The notes under the pieces: generated by a model
The model's input: only the letters and a program-made list of their open reading frames with translations
Database searches by the model: none
What the model was told of the DNA's origin: nothing
From: Deltaproteobacteria bacterium
Lineage (GTDB): Bacteria > Desulfobacterota > DSM-4660 > Desulfatiglandales > Desulfatiglandaceae
Assembly (NCBI GenBank): GCA_021159525.1
Contig: JAGHEC010000309.1
Span: forward strand, 1 to 5,415
Direction of reading: 5' to 3'
Length of the DNA: 5,415 bases
Shown here: positions 5,405 through 5,415 of the stretch, piece after piece
How the letters are laid out: the number at the start of each line of letters is the position of its first letter
How positions within the stretch are numbered: position 1 is the first letter of the stretch
Position numbers and translations under genes: made by a program

Positions 5405-5415
5405 TGTGCTCCGGG

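Noticed and set aside
5332..5415. Possible start of a rightward gene (MRKSHQLNNWG...) running off the right edge
   Set aside because: Only 28 codons, no ribosome binding site, and it consists mostly of the inverted-repeat arm.
5260..5415. Minus-strand frame open from the right edge to a stop at 5262-5260
   Set aside because: About 51 codons with no recognisable motif, overlapping the repeat arm and the -35 box of the cluster promoter; a C-terminal gene fragment cannot be excluded but is not supported.

Overview
The window looks like part of a Desulfobacterota (former Deltaproteobacteria) chromosome. The basis is a GC-rich, ordinary housekeeping neighbourhood, the presence of a DUF3786-type protein and an Hsp70-DUF3731 protein, and promoter-like hexamers of the usual sigma-70 kind. 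This placement is an inference from protein style, not from a marker gene.

Layout: positions 1-426 carry no convincing gene. They hold one arm of an inverted repeat (61-93), a candidate sigma-70 promoter (157-184) and a nested stem-loop (352-401) directly before a long rightward gene. That gene (427-3243, + strand) encodes a 938-residue Hsp70-family ATPase fused to a C-terminal DUF3731 region. Convergent with it, only 25 bases away, is a leftward three-gene cluster. Read in transcription order it is a DUF3786-family protein of unknown role (5181-4552), purE (4467-3964) and a Sua5/YrdC/TsaC-type threonylcarbamoyl-AMP synthase (start placed at 3907, end 3269). A good sigma-70 promoter candidate (5234-5263) and a GC-rich stem-loop at the predicted 5' end of the transcript sit upstream of this cluster. 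From 5264 to the right edge no gene is supported, but the second arm of the inverted repeat lies there (5347-5404).

Function: purE acts in de novo purine synthesis and tsaC in tRNA t6A37 formation. They are housekeeping genes whose products need not meet, and co-transcription is inferred from shared strand, short gaps and lack of terminators. The Hsp70-DUF3731 protein is probably a specialised chaperone-like ATPase with unknown client. I see no defence system, CRISPR array, integrase, transposase, tRNA or rRNA. The most unusual signal is non-coding: matching sequences in opposite orientation in the two gene-free ends (17 of 18 identical, then 12 of 15 after a 25-base length difference). They suggest either a dispersed intergenic repeat family or the inverted ends of a larger unit.
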